The translations under genes and the position numbers were made by a program. Shown in pieces: positions 33,372 to 42,985 of a DNA stretch of 64,000 bases (positions within the stretch are counted from its first letter, which is position 1; each line of letters starts with the position of its first letter). The DNA comes from Blastocladiella emersonii ATCC 22665 (taxonomy: Eukaryota; Blastocladiomycota; Blastocladiomycetes; Blastocladiales; Blastocladiaceae): contig JANHCV010000011.1 in the NCBI GenBank assembly GCA_025594325.1, forward strand, positions 620,001 through 684,000, written 5' to 3'. The notes beneath the pieces are model-generated. The model saw only the letters and a list, made by a program, of their open reading frames with translations. It did not search any database and had not been told where the DNA came from.

Positions 33372-35910
33372 GGCGCGGTCGGTGGTCGGCGGGGGGTTGG
33401 CGCGGGGTCGGCAGGGCCGCGCCGCTCGCTTGCGCGCGCCGACGACCCGACCTTGCTTGCTCGTCACCCCTCCCTCCCGGGCCGTTCGCTCTCCACACGC
33501 CATCTGGCACTCTATGAAGCATACACATGGAAGGCTACACGCTCAGGGTTGCCGCTGACCGTGCCGTGGCCACGGGGGCCGCCCGCCCGTCAGCAAGAAC
33601 GCCGCGTCCGCCGCCGCTGCACAGCTCGCCCGGCGCGCTACTCGCGGGTGTGGGCATGGTGACCGCACGCTCCAGCAGCCCACGCGTTCGTTACCTCACG
33701 TTCCAACGGCCGAGGCGTCGTTCGGGGCCGGCGCACGGCGCGCTTGCGCGGAACCTGCGCAACTCTGGCGCGGCTGCGGCCACTGTAGCCGGCGCCGTTG
33801 TGCCTCCGTGTGCGTGCCTTCATCGCTCTTCTTTGACGCTTGCGCGCGCTGTCATACGGTGCCGCACCGTCGTTCTGCTCTCCAGTGACCGTCGCCTCGC
33901 CCCGCGGCCATGGACTCCGCTCACACGCGCCAGCTTGGCCGCCAGCACTCGTTGCGCGGCAAGGAACAGTCCCAACTCGTCCGCTCGGCGCATGCGTCCC
34001 GAACCACGCTCACGTTTGCGCTCGCGCCCGCACCACGCGCGCGTCCGCGTTCACGCAGCGGGCCCGATCCTGACGTGCGCCGGCGCGGCAGGTGCAGGCG
34101 AGGCCATCGCCCATGACGGGGAGCGACCCCAATCGCTGATGTTGCTGGTTTATGACGTCCGTCGCGCGGCGACCTTGCGATACGCGCCCGCGTCGCCCGC
34201 TTCGCCAACACCAGCGCGCAACCCGCGCGGCGAACTAGGACAGTCAACGGGCACTTCCTCAACGGTGCTCTTGATCCGGTTGTCGTGCCCCCATCGCTGC
34301 ACGCGCGGGAGGACGCAGCAGCGATCCTCGCGTCGCGTTTCGCGCGAGCGCCGTTGCTGATCTGGCCCCCGCGCCGCTCAGCTCATGCAGCAGGCTACCG
34401 CTGCTGTGTCTAGCAGTGCGAGCAGCATCTCATCCACGACAGACCAAAGTGTATTGAGCGCGAGCGACTTGGGCAGCGTCGCGAGTTGGCCGTGGTCGCG
34501 CGGCGGCTGCCCCGCCGAAGCGCAAGTCTGAGGCGGGCGCAGCTCATCGTGACTCAGCAAGCGCGCGCGAGCGGCAGATCCCGTCGAGTGATCCGCTCGG
34601 CGGCGGCCGCGCGGCGGGCGGAGGGCGCTCGCCCTGCGGTGCGGTGAGCGGAAGCAGGCGCGGCGTGAAAAACGCGCGCCCCGCGTGAAAGTCGGAGCCC
34701 TCACCAGCCACGCGCCAGCCAAAAGAAAACGGGCCTCGACGCGCTGTGAAGTGGCGAACCAGCACAAAGCATGCCGTCCCTTGCCCGCCCTCTTGCTCTC
34801 TCCTAGAACCAGTTGAAGCTTGGCGGACTCTCATGTAACTCTTGGAAACAACAGTGGAAGTTGCTGCACTGCGCGCCGTAGACTGTGGCTAGCTGGTGGG
34901 ACCACGTCTGGGACTGCACCAACTCATGCAGATCCCGCGCCCCGTTGCTGCTTGCAGACCCGCTGTTTTGCTGCATGGTGCTGCCAAGTTGGACTGCGCC
35001 AGGGATCATCCCACGCGCTCACGTCCTGCACACTCAGGGCTCAGTTCAACAGGTCAGGACCCTGTAGATTTCAATGGCCGCACAGCGACAGGGGAGGGGG
35101 TCCATGGGGAGGGAGACCCTGCCCTTTGGCCCTCAGAGAAAAATCAGGTTGCCGTGTTGTAGGAAGGGCTTGCTGGGCTGATATCAATGCAATCCGGGGC
35201 CGTGTGCACGTTGTGCAAACTGAACGGCGAAAACGTTTTTATGCTCAATGTGGCGGATGCTCTCATGGGTGACACAGACAAGTGCAAGACACACTCACCG
35301 TTGGGCGGAAAGGTGGTGTCTGAGATCACGCAGAATCTCTATTGCTGTTTTATGCGCGGTTTTGGAGCATATAGTGTTTAGGAAGGCGTTGCGCGATGCG
35401 AATCACGTAGAAAATGTGTCATGCAAACACAGACTCCGCTGTTGGGCAGTGCGTGTGGCGAGGAATAGAGAGTTTTATGCTTTTGGCTTCGAGGAGTGTT
35501 TTCACAGGCGGCCTGCGGCCAGCCACGGAGCTGCCAATACACATGATGAGACGCAAACTTAAAAAAAGCGTCACACAAACACACACAGGGCATGTGATGG
35601 GGAATTGAAATCTCAAGAGTTTGGGTTCACAAAGCGTTTCCATGCTGCCTGCATCTGGAGATATCCATCTATACTTGATCAGGTATGACACAATTTTTTC
35701 TCAGGTCCAAACAGCTGGTTCCCTCTAACACAGGGGATGGGAACCCCTCACAATTCTCAAAGCCATCAGCAGTTGAATCTCAAATTGATAATCAAAAGTA
35801 AGCCCCGCTCGCCCACATACACGCGGACAAAAAGAAAAAAATATATATAAGAAAAATAGATAGACACGATGGGAAGAAAGAAAAAAAAAGCCCTTGATAG
35901 GCTTCAAAAA
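33372..35910. other. GC-rich then AT-richer left-arm segment; no gene supported
   Basis: A 277-codon plus-strand frame at 33,527-34,360 is open but Arg/Ser/Pro-biased with no domain, as expected for random frames at this GC content. A minus frame ending ...VVDEMLLALLDTAAVA (34,378-34,767) is similarly unrecognised. The mirror copy is 47,824-50,362. Confidence 0.4.
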
Positions 35911-35982
35911 AGGGGCCGCCGAGGATTGATCTCGGGACCTGTCGATCTGCAGTCGACCGCTCTACCGCTGAGCTACAACCCC
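35911..35982 (-). tRNA. tRNA-Cys (anticodon GCA), inner copy, left arm
   Basis: Identical in the 72-nt mature region to the gene at 30,839, with U73, anticodon GCA and a six-T terminator. The upstream element TATAAT (36,021-36,026) plus GCGGCGC (36,009-36,015) has the same spacing. The duplicated unit includes the leader but not the distal flank. Confidence 0.93.
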
Positions 35983-36204
35983 AGGTTTTTGTTGTTCACA
36001 CTATACCAGCGCCGCAAACCATTATATTTGGCGAAGCATTTGAGCAGCAACTCGCGTAAGGCTGCAAGGAACACCAAATTCAATACGTTTGCTGAGGCGC
36101 ACTGATCCTTCCTTTGCGCTGCACGTTTCTGGGCATTTTCGATGTCATCACCATGCCGTAAATGTGGATGTGGCCAAAGTGCCTTGAAATGGAAAAAGAA
36201 AGAC

Positions 36205-36276
36205 TGCCGCCTGGGAGGATCGAACACCCGGCCTTTGCTTTACGAGAGCAACGCTCTGCCACTGAGCTAAGGCGGC
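36205..36276 (-). tRNA. tRNA-Thr (anticodon CGT), left arm
   Basis: This is a 72-nt cloverleaf with an anticodon loop CTCGTAA and a perfect seven-pair acceptor stem (GCCGCCT/AGGCGGC). The T stem has one U-U mismatch. A CTTTCTTTTT terminator follows. A TATA sequence lies nearer than at the Ala and Cys genes (about -24) and there is no GCGGCGC, so this gene has a different upstream organisation. Confidence 0.9.
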
Positions 36277-36858
36277 TTCCTGCCATCCTCGATTTGTATA
36301 ACTCTATTGTTTTTGCCAGTAAATTTTCGCGCGCTTGCGCACAGAACCCTTGAATCGCCGTCTCATCTCCAACCCCCACTATGAAATTCCCAAGAAAAAG
36401 CCCCTTGTGTCTGGGTTTTCACGTTTTCCGCCTAAAATCAGCAAAAAAAAAAGCTATCTCATCGTGCCAAACCAGGGCAAATAAGCTGTGAAAATGTAGA
36501 ACAATCTTGAATCCCTCTTATCGATTTACAACCAACTCATAAATTCCTAGTCCAGGGTTTACGTAAAATTAAATATCCAAGGGTCATTCATGCTCTTCCT
36601 TGCACACGCTTTTTCCACAACTACCCAATTCTGGTCGCGCTGGCTCCCTCAAGATCCGTGCAGTCCGCCATCGCGTCAAAGTCATTGAGAAGCTTCTCTC
36701 CAACCTGGCAGTGCATCGCGAACTAGTTCGCGGAATCAAGTCTGCAAGTGCTAAGTCAGCTGTGAGTCAATAGATTGAATGAAAACGCGGGGCCTTGCAG
36801 AAAAAGGCGCAAATCGGGCCAATGGAAAGAATGATCTGTGAGAGCCAGCGGGATGTTC
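36277..36858. other. Intergenic between tRNA-Thr and the element B LTR
   Basis: AT-rich, with no gene or repeat boundary recognised before the LTR start. The five bases TGTTC at 36,854-36,858 would be one half of element B's target duplication; the other half was lost. Confidence 0.4.
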
Positions 36859-37010
36859 TGTAACGGAGCGCCCGGGGAGGGCCGAATACACAATGACTAG
36901 CAAACAAGGATGTATGTGGTTGAACAGCAAGGAGCGAGAACAGAGTGCAAGTGAGCGGTGGCTCAACAATTCAAGACATCACGGCGCAGGTGCCAAACGC
37001 GCACGTGACA
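36859..37010 (-). mobile_element. 3' LTR of Ty3/gypsy element B (left arm)
   Basis: This 152-bp sequence, read on the minus strand, starts TGTCACGTGCG directly after a purine-rich tract (GGAGGGGATGGGGGGATAG) and ends GTTACA. The tips match element C's LTR tips but the body differs, so B and C are related yet distinct families. Confidence 0.75.
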
Positions 37011-37830
37011 CTATCCCCCCATCCCCTCCTGCGGCGAGGGTTGGGAGCTGACAGGTGCGCGACATGGAACTTGGCGAGCATCTCGAGGTGCTTGAGGTTC
37101 GCGTACAGCTCCCACGTGTAGTCGGTCTTGGGGCAGTCGTGCCACTTGACCAGGTACTCAACGCTGCGACCCAAAGCCAACCTGCGCGCGTTGACGATCG
37201 CCTCAACCAACCACTCCTTGCGCCCGTTGACAACGTACGGCGCCGGCGGCGGCAGCGTGCGGCCCAGGAACGTGTCCTCGTCGTGCGCGACCACTGGTTT
37301 GACAAGCGAGACGTGGAACACTGGGTGGACGCGCGCCATGGTTGGCGGCGGCTCAAGCTCAATGGCCGTCTTGCAAATGAGGCGCACGATCTTGAGCGGC
37401 TCTGTGTACTTCTACCTGAGCTTGGCCTTGGGCACGTTGACGCGCAGGTTCTTGGTGCTCAGCAGCACCATGTCGCCAACCTTGTAGTTGGGGCCCTTGC
37501 GGCGGCGTTGGTTGGCGTGCTTCTTGTACAGCTGCTTGGCGCGCTTGCCCTTCTTGAGCAGCTGGCCCTGGATGTCGGCGATGCGCTTGGCCAGCGCCGC
37601 GGCCAATGGGGCCCAAACTGACCAGTCCGTCGCCGCTGCCAGCCGTGGGTCTAAGCCATAGTTGACCTTGAACGGCGTCTCGCCCGTTGACTTGTTGCGC
37701 GCGTTGTTGATGGCCATCTCGGCGTACGGCAGCAGCTTGACCCAGTTCGTCTGGTTCTCGTTGACAAACATGCGCAGGTACACCTCGAGGGTCTGGTTCA
37801 TGCGCTTGGTCTGCCCATTGGTCTGCGGGT
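37011..37830 (-). pseudogene. Element B, 3' end of pol: integrase C-terminus and chromodomain
   Basis: This carries the last part of the integrase catalytic core (YHPQTNGQTKRMNQTLE with the final catalytic Glu), the GPNYKVGDMVLL module and a chromodomain (EWLVEAIVNARR...VEYLVKWHDCPKTDYTWE). It is in phase with the 5' part at 43,132 once element C and one target copy are discounted. An in-frame TAG at 37,412-37,414 sits just after the GPY/F module, and the same stop is in the right-arm copy, so the stop is older than the inverted duplication. Confidence 0.9.
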
Positions 37831-37835
37831 GGTAC

Positions 37836-38009
37836 TGTAAGGTGCCGAGGGGGAGGGTCTTGTGCCACGAGGAATGACTAGCCGGATAATGAAGGATTGT
37901 ATCACGAATGACAAGAGAGAGGGAGAGCGAGGGCAACGCTCGGCTTATGAGGGACTGCGCCACCAGCCCGCGCCACCAGCCCGAGCCATCAGATCACTGA
38001 ACCGTGACA
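37836..38009 (-). repeat. 3' LTR of element C
   Basis: This 174-bp LTR has TG...CA tips. It differs from the 5' LTR at 37,988 and 37,991 (A in place of G on the plus strand). It is preceded by GGTAC at 37,831. Confidence 0.95.
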
Positions 38010-38029
38010 CTATCTCCCCTTCCCCCTCC
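38010..38029 (-). promoter_or_regulatory. Polypurine tract of element C
   Basis: On the minus strand GAGGGGGAAGGGGAGATAG ends exactly at the 3' LTR, the place where plus-strand DNA synthesis is primed. It also encodes the last residues of pol and its TAG stop. Confidence 0.85.
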
Positions 38030-41000
38030 GCGGGTCGGGTTTTGACGGGTTCTGCGCGTGGAACTCGGCGAGCAGCTCGAGGTGCTTGAGGTTCGCGTAC
38101 GGCTCCCAGGTGTTGTCGTCCTCGGGGCAGCCGTGCCACTTGAGCAGGTACTCGACGCTGCGGCCGACCTTGCGCGCGTCGCGGATCGCCTCAACCGTCC
38201 ACTCCTCGTGCCCGTTGACGGCGTACGGCGTTGGCGGCGGCAGCGCGCGGCCCGGGAACGCCTCCTCGTCGTGCTCGTCGATCGGCTTGATGAGCGAGAC
38301 GTGGAACACGGGATGGACGCGCGCCATGGTTGGCGGCAGCTCGAGCTTGACGGCCGATTTCCGGATGAGGCGCACGATCTTGAGCGGCTCCGTGTACTTG
38401 GGCCCGAGCTTGGCCTTGGGCACGTTGACGCGCAGGTTCTTGGTGCTCAGCAGCACCATGTCGCCGACCTTGTAGTCGGGGCCCTCGCAGCGGCGGCGGT
38501 CAGCGTGCTTCTTGTACAGCTCCTTGGCGCGCTCGACCTTCTCGCGCAGCTTGCCCTGGACGTCGGCAATGCGCTCGGCCAGCGCGGCGGCTGACGGGAC
38601 TCGATCCGACTGAACTGGCGCGGCCAAGAGCCGCGGGTCAAACGCGTAGTTGGCCTTGAACGGCGACATGCCCGTTGACTCGTTGACCGTGTTGTTGATG
38701 GCCATCTCGGCGTACCGCAGCAGCTCGGCCCAGTTCGACTGGTCCTCGTTGGCGAACATGCGCAGGTACACCTCGAGGGTCTGGTTCATGCGCTCGGTCT
38801 GCCCGTCGGTCTGCGGGTGGTACGCCGTCGAGAGCTTGGCCTTGATCTCAAGCGACTCGCACATGGCCGACCAGAACCGCGACGTGAACTGCGACCCGCG
38901 GTCCGAGACGATGTCGTCGGGCAGCCCGTGCGGCCGCACCACGTGCTCGATGAAGGCGTCGGCGGTCGTGGCGGCCGTCGGGAGCGCGGCGAGCGGGATG
39001 AAGTGCATCATCTTGGAGAACCGATCGACGACGACCATGATGCAGGTGTGACCCTTGCTGCGCGGCAGGTCCGTGATGAAGTCCATGGAGATCGACGACC
39101 ATGGCCGCGGCGGCGTGGGCAGCGGCTGCAGCTCGCCGTCAGGCCGGTGGCGCGGCACCTTGGCCCGCGCGCAGGTGAGGCACGACTTGACGAACCGCTC
39201 GATCACCTTGCGCATCCCGGGCCACCAGTACGAGCGCGACACCTTCTCGATGGTGCGCTGGACGCCGAAATGACCGGCTACACGCGTCGCGTGCGCCTCC
39301 TCGATCACCCGGGTGCGCGCGACGCCCGACGGTACGTACAGCCGGTCGTCTCGCCAAACGAAGCCGTCGAGGTCCATGGTGAGCGACGGGTGCTTGCCCG
39401 GGTTCCGCTGCATCGACTGCGCGAGCTCGTCCTCCGCCAGGCCGTCCCGAATCGCGGCGAGCACGTCGTCGCCCTGCGTGCCCGCGACGAGCGGCGCGCT
39501 GGCCGCGGCCGTGGCGGCCACCGTGAGCGCCGACGCGGGAACGACAGCGCGGCCGAGCATCGGGTTGTCAAACAGCTCGTAGTCGGCGCGGCGCGACAGC
39601 GCGTCGGCGCGCCCGTTGATTGCGCCGGGCCGGTACGTGAACCGGAACGAAAACCGCTCGAGGAACAGTGCCCACCGCGCGTGCCGCTGCGACTCGACCG
39701 TCATGGTGCGAAAGTGCTCGAGGTTCTTGTGGTCCGTGTACACCTCGACCGGGTGCTGCGCGCCCTCGAGGTGGTGGCGCCAGATCTCGAACGCGACCTT
39801 GATGGCGAGCAGCTCCTTATCCAAGATGGGATAATTCAGCTCCGCCACCTTGAGCGCGCGCGAGTGGAACGCGACCGGCCGCAGCGTGCCCTCGTTGTCG
39901 ACCTGCGACAGGACGCACCCAATGGCGAAGTTGGACGCGTCGGCCTCGACAATGAACTGTTTTGAGGGGTCGGGGTGCGCGAGGAACTGGTCGGACGCGA
40001 ACCGCGTCTTGATGGCCGCAAAGGCCGCCGCCTCGGTGTCGCCCCACCGCCACGGCGTGTCCTTCTGCGTAAGACGGGTGAGCGGGATGGTCAGTTCCGA
40101 GAACTCGGGGATGAAGCGGCGGTAATAGTTGGCGAGGCCCAGGAACGCCTGCACCTCCTTGACCGTCCGTGGCGCGGGCCACTCGGTCACGGCGCGGACC
40201 TTGGCCGGGTCCATCTCGACGCCCTCGGTGGTCAGGATGTGGCCGAGGTACTCGACGCGCGTCACGTCGAATTCGCACTTCTCGAGCTTGACGTACAGCT
40301 TGTTGTCGGCGAGCCGCTGCAGCACCTCCTTGACGAGCGCCGTGTGCTCTTCGGGGTCCTCGCTGAAGATGAGGATGTCGTCCAGGTACACGAGAACGCC
40401 GCGGCGGTCGAGCAGGTCGCGGAACACGTCGTTGACAAACGCCTGGAACGCGGCCGGCGCGTTGGTCAGCCCGAACGGCATCACCATCCATTCATAATGT
40501 CCGTAGCGCGTGCGGAACGCCGTCTTCCACTCGTCGCCCTCGCGGATGCGGACCAGGTTGTACGCGCCGCGCAGGTCGAACTTGGTGAAGATGCGCGCGC
40601 CCTGCACTTGGTTCATGAGCTCCGCGATGAGCGGCAGCGCGTAGCGGTTCTTGACCGTCAGCGCGTTGAGGCGGCGGTAGTCCACACACATGCGGCGCGA
40701 CCCGTCCTTCTTGGGCACGAACATGATCGGCGCGCCGGCTGGCGACCGCGATGGGCGGATGAAGCCGCGCGCGAGGTTCTCGTCGATGGTCTTGCGCAGC
40801 TCCTCGAGTTCGGGCTGCGACAGGGCGTAGACGGGCAGGAACGGCACCTTGGCGCCCTCGACGAGCTCGATCTCGCAGTCGTACGGTCGGTGCGGCGGGA
40901 GCGCGGACGCCGCGGCGGCATCGAAGACATGCGCCCACTTGAGGTACTTGGCGGGCAGCACGCGCTTCGGCGCCGCGTCATCTGGCGCCTCGGGCGGGCC

Positions 41001-41870
41001 GTGTGCCTCGTCCCACGCGAGCGGGTCGAGGTCGACGCGCGGTGCGACCGTGGCCACCGTGACGCGCTGGGCGGGCGGGCACCCGCAGCGACCAGTGCAC
41101 GCGCCGTCAATCGCGACCGTGGCCGAGCGCGGATCCGGCTTCGCGCCGTTCGCGACCATCCATTCGAGTCCCATTATCACCGGAAACGCGGGAGAGTCGA
41201 CGACGAGGAAGCGCGCGACCGAGCAATGAAGGCACGGAATGTCGATGGCGCGACCCGCGTCTCCCACCACGCGCTTCTGCTTGGACGCGTCGCCGGGAGG
41301 CACGACGCCGTCCGCGAACACGGTTTGGGATCCCGCGACCGCCGCGTGCAGGAACTCGGGCGACGTGACGGACACGGCCGCGTGCACGTAATGCGAGATG
41401 TACTGGCGCTGGCCCGGCGCGGAACCGACGACACCGCGGAGGTCGATGCGACGCGCTAGGCGCTTCGGCACGAGCCCGGCCTGCTCGGCCACCCTGCGGC
41501 TGATCAGGTTAACCGGCGCGCCCGTGTCGAGCATCATGAACGTCGGGATCGGCGCCGTGCGGAGCCCTGGATGCGCGAGGAGCCCGCCGAGGTGCAGGTG
41601 GTCCTGCGCCATCTCTAGACGCACAAGTGCACCAAAGTACGCAGCAACAGATTTTCCATTAGTCTTCTTATCATTCATGTTTTGTTTCTTCTTTTTGTTC
41701 ATTTTTTTCTTCTTGTCGGCGGGCACCGACATCTTATCCGCGGCGGCGGCCGCCGTGGCCATCGCCGTTGTACCACCCAAATCCGCAGGTTTTGGCTTCG
41801 AGGACGTCGCGGCCTGCTCCGCTACGCCCGACTGGCGTTTCCCGACGACGAGCGCGGGGGCGACGGGCAA
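38010..41870 (-). CDS. pol: Element C pol polyprotein: protease, RT, RNase H, integrase, chromodomain
   Basis: The frame is open for 1,286 codons; real translation enters by -1 shifting at 41,837-41,843. Order and landmarks (residues counted from 41,870): a Lys-rich stretch near 51-73; protease LDTGA at 114-118; RT with VDYRRLNALTVKNRYALPL and the YLDD active site; RNase H with EADASNFAIG and YTDHKNLEHF; integrase HHCC zinc finger (HATRVAGHFG...CLTCARAK), catalytic blocks SMDFITDLP, IVSDRGSQFTSRFW and AYHPQTDGQTERMNQ; GPDYKVGDMVLL; and a C-terminal chromodomain with the YLLKWHGCPEDDNTWEP core. All catalytic residues expected for Ty3/gypsy pol are present. The chromodomain suggests targeting to histone-marked chromatin. 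Confidence 0.96.
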   Translation of the reverse strand: MPVAPALVVGKRQSGVAEQAATSSKPKPADLGGTTAMATAAAAADKMSVPADKKKKMNKKKKQNMNDKKTNGKSVAAYFGALVRLEMAQDHLHLGGLLAHPGLRTAPIPTFMMLDTGAPVNLISRRVAEQAGLVPKRLARRIDLRGVVGSAPGQRQYISHYVHAAVSVTSPEFLHAAVAGSQTVFADGVVPPGDASKQKRVVGDAGRAIDIPCLHCSVARFLVVDSPAFPVIMGLEWMVANGAKPDPRSATVAIDGACTGRCGCPPAQRVTVATVAPRVDLDPLAWDEAHGPPEAPDDAAPKRVLPAKYLKWAHVFDAAAASALPPHRPYDCEIELVEGAKVPFLPVYALSQPELEELRKTIDENLARGFIRPSRSPAGAPIMFVPKKDGSRRMCVDYRRLNALTVKNRYALPLIAELMNQVQGARIFTKFDLRGAYNLVRIREGDEWKTAFRTRYGHYEWMVMPFGLTNAPAAFQAFVNDVFRDLLDRRGVLVYLDDILIFSEDPEEHTALVKEVLQRLADNKLYVKLEKCEFDVTRVEYLGHILTTEGVEMDPAKVRAVTEWPAPRTVKEVQAFLGLANYYRRFIPEFSELTIPLTRLTQKDTPWRWGDTEAAAFAAIKTRFASDQFLAHPDPSKQFIVEADASNFAIGCVLSQVDNEGTLRPVAFHSRALKVAELNYPILDKELLAIKVAFEIWRHHLEGAQHPVEVYTDHKNLEHFRTMTVESQRHARWALFLERFSFRFTYRPGAINGRADALSRRADYELFDNPMLGRAVVPASALTVAATAAASAPLVAGTQGDDVLAAIRDGLAEDELAQSMQRNPGKHPSLTMDLDGFVWRDDRLYVPSGVARTRVIEEAHATRVAGHFGVQRTIEKVSRSYWWPGMRKVIERFVKSCLTCARAKVPRHRPDGELQPLPTPPRPWSSISMDFITDLPRSKGHTCIMVVVDRFSKMMHFIPLAALPTAATTADAFIEHVVRPHGLPDDIVSDRGSQFTSRFWSAMCESLEIKAKLSTAYHPQTDGQTERMNQTLEVYLRMFANEDQSNWAELLRYAEMAINNTVNESTGMSPFKANYAFDPRLLAAPVQSDRVPSAAALAERIADVQGKLREKVERAKELYKKHADRRRCEGPDYKVGDMVLLSTKNLRVNVPKAKLGPKYTEPLKIVRLIRKSAVKLELPPTMARVHPVFHVSLIKPIDEHDEEAFPGRALPPPTPYAVNGHEEWTVEAIRDARKVGRSVEYLLKWHGCPEDDNTWEPYANLKHLELLAEFHAQNPSKPDPRRGKGR

Positions 41871-42985
41871 TCAGCCGCCTTGTGGCCGTAGCCCTTGCAG
41901 TTGTAGCACCTGATGTCGGTGAGGGCGCGGCCCTGGTGCGCCGCCGCCCGCTGCCGAATCGCGCCAACGTCCATGGCGTCCGGGTCCGGGACGAGCTTGG
42001 CCGCGACGCCCGTCGCCCCGCCCTCGTGCACCAGGAAGTGCTCGACCATCTTGTCGAAACGGTAGCCCTTGCGCAGCGAGGCGAAGGCCACGTCCGCGGC
42101 CAGCGGCGAGTTGCCGGCCGTGACCACCAGGTAGAACTGCATCGCCAGCTCGCTGAGCGCGCGGTAGCCTGCACCGGACGCGGTCTGGCGGAACTTGGAG
42201 ACGAAATCGCGCGCCGGCATGGCGCCGCGCACGTACTTGAGGTTCTTGAGCTCGTGCGCGTACTCGGTCTCCGACTTCTCGGCCGGCTGCGTTGACTTGA
42301 CGAGGGAGATGTAGGCGTTGAACGAGCCGTAGTCCTCAAACTTGGACCCGGCCATCGCCAGCTCCACGGCCTCGAGCACCTTGCCCGTCAGCTTGCCGTG
42401 GAAGTGCGCAATCTTGAACTTCTCCGGGACGTTGAACGTGAGCTGGAGGATGCTCTCGTACTGCGTGATGGCGCTCTTGACCTTGAAGTTGACGCCGTCA
42501 ACCGAATTCATGCGCATCAGCGCGTGCATCGCGGCCGGCGTGAAGCCATCAACGCCCACGCCCGGCCCGCGCGCGCTGCTGACCTGGATGCTGTCGAGCT
42601 CGCCCTGCAGGATACCGTTGAGCGGCTGGCTCTGCTGCGTCTGCCGCAGCTCGACCTCGAGCGCATACGCGCGGCGCTCCGCCGTCTCGGCGCGCCGCTC
42701 GGCCGCGACCGCGCGGGCCTCGGTCGACACGCCCAGTTGCCAGTAGTCGCTGGCGACGTTGAGCGCGAGGAAGACGAGCTTGGCTTTGTCCTCGTACGGC
42801 ATGACCAGGTCGCGCCACGGCGCGAGCTGGTACTCGGGGACAATGGCCGCAACGTCAAACGTCGCCAGCTTTTCGAGGAACTGTGCCGGCGTTATCATTT
42901 TGCCGTCGTGGAAGAAATCACCGCTCGGAGGGGGTTTTACGGTGATACAAAGTGTAAGGTGCCGAGGGGGAGGGTCTTGTGCCAC
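41822..42985 (-). CDS. gag: Element C gag with CCHC zinc knuckle
   Basis: The open frame is 387 codons. The first ATG (42,985) lies inside the 5' LTR, so the frame reads through the LTR edge and the primer-binding site; the next ATG (42,898, MITPAQFLEKL) gives 358 residues and could be the true start. The central region fits a retrotransposon capsid (SKFRQTASGAGYRALSELAM), and the C-terminus has a CX2CX4HX4C zinc knuckle, CYNCKGYGHKAADC. Gag stops at TAG 41,822-41,824, and pol overlaps it in the -1 frame. Confidence 0.92.
   Translation of the reverse strand: MAQDPPPRHLTLCITVKPPPSGDFFHDGKMITPAQFLEKLATFDVAAIVPEYQLAPWRDLVMPYEDKAKLVFLALNVASDYWQLGVSTEARAVAAERRAETAERRAYALEVELRQTQQSQPLNGILQGELDSIQVSSARGPGVGVDGFTPAAMHALMRMNSVDGVNFKVKSAITQYESILQLTFNVPEKFKIAHFHGKLTGKVLEAVELAMAGSKFEDYGSFNAYISLVKSTQPAEKSETEYAHELKNLKYVRGAMPARDFVSKFRQTASGAGYRALSELAMQFYLVVTAGNSPLAADVAFASLRKGYRFDKMVEHFLVHEGGATGVAAKLVPDPDAMDVGAIRQRAAAHQGRALTDIRCYNCKGYGHKAADCPSPPRSSSGNASRA
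41837..41843 (-). promoter_or_regulatory. -1 programmed frameshift site between gag and pol of element C
   Basis: The minus strand reads GGGAAAC positioned as G GGA AAC relative to the gag frame, an exact X XXY YYZ slippery heptamer. Gag ends 12-15 nt later, and pol is in the -1 frame. A conserved stem can form downstream (GCGG/CCGC with flanking CGT/ACG). Element B has GGGAAAT at the same place and the same stem sequence. Confidence 0.85.
42942..42950 (-). promoter_or_regulatory. Self-complementary primer-binding site of element C
   Basis: Two bases inside the 5' LTR, the minus strand reads TTGTATCAC. Its exact complement GTGATACAA lies in the LTR at 43,014-43,022, about 72 nt upstream in the RNA. 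A 9-bp match next to the LTR edge, with no tRNA 3' end match seen, fits Tf1-type self-priming where the folded 5' end of the RNA primes reverse transcription. Confidence 0.75.

Larger units (their letters stand above)
19735..37491. repeat. Left arm of giant inverted repeat (continues inward only to 37,491; outer edge not determinable)
   Basis: Every base from 37,491 outward has a reverse-complement partner on the right (coordinate sum 83,733-83,735 throughout). Base 19,735 pairs with the last base of the window, so the arm is at least 17.75 kb and may extend further left. Differences seen are two substitutions near the inner edge (37,350 and 37,457) and three single-base homopolymer differences (poly-T at 28,377, C-run at 31,306, C-run at 21,182). 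The arms were compared through shared translated frames, tRNAs and sampled stretches, not by a full alignment. Confidence 0.95.

Noticed and set aside
33527-34360. 277-codon open frame in the GC-rich part of the left arm (mirror 49,374-50,207)
   Set aside because: The composition is Arg/Ser/Pro/Ala-rich with no motif, promoter or clean splice signals. Long spurious frames are expected at this GC content, and it overlaps other open frames on both strands.
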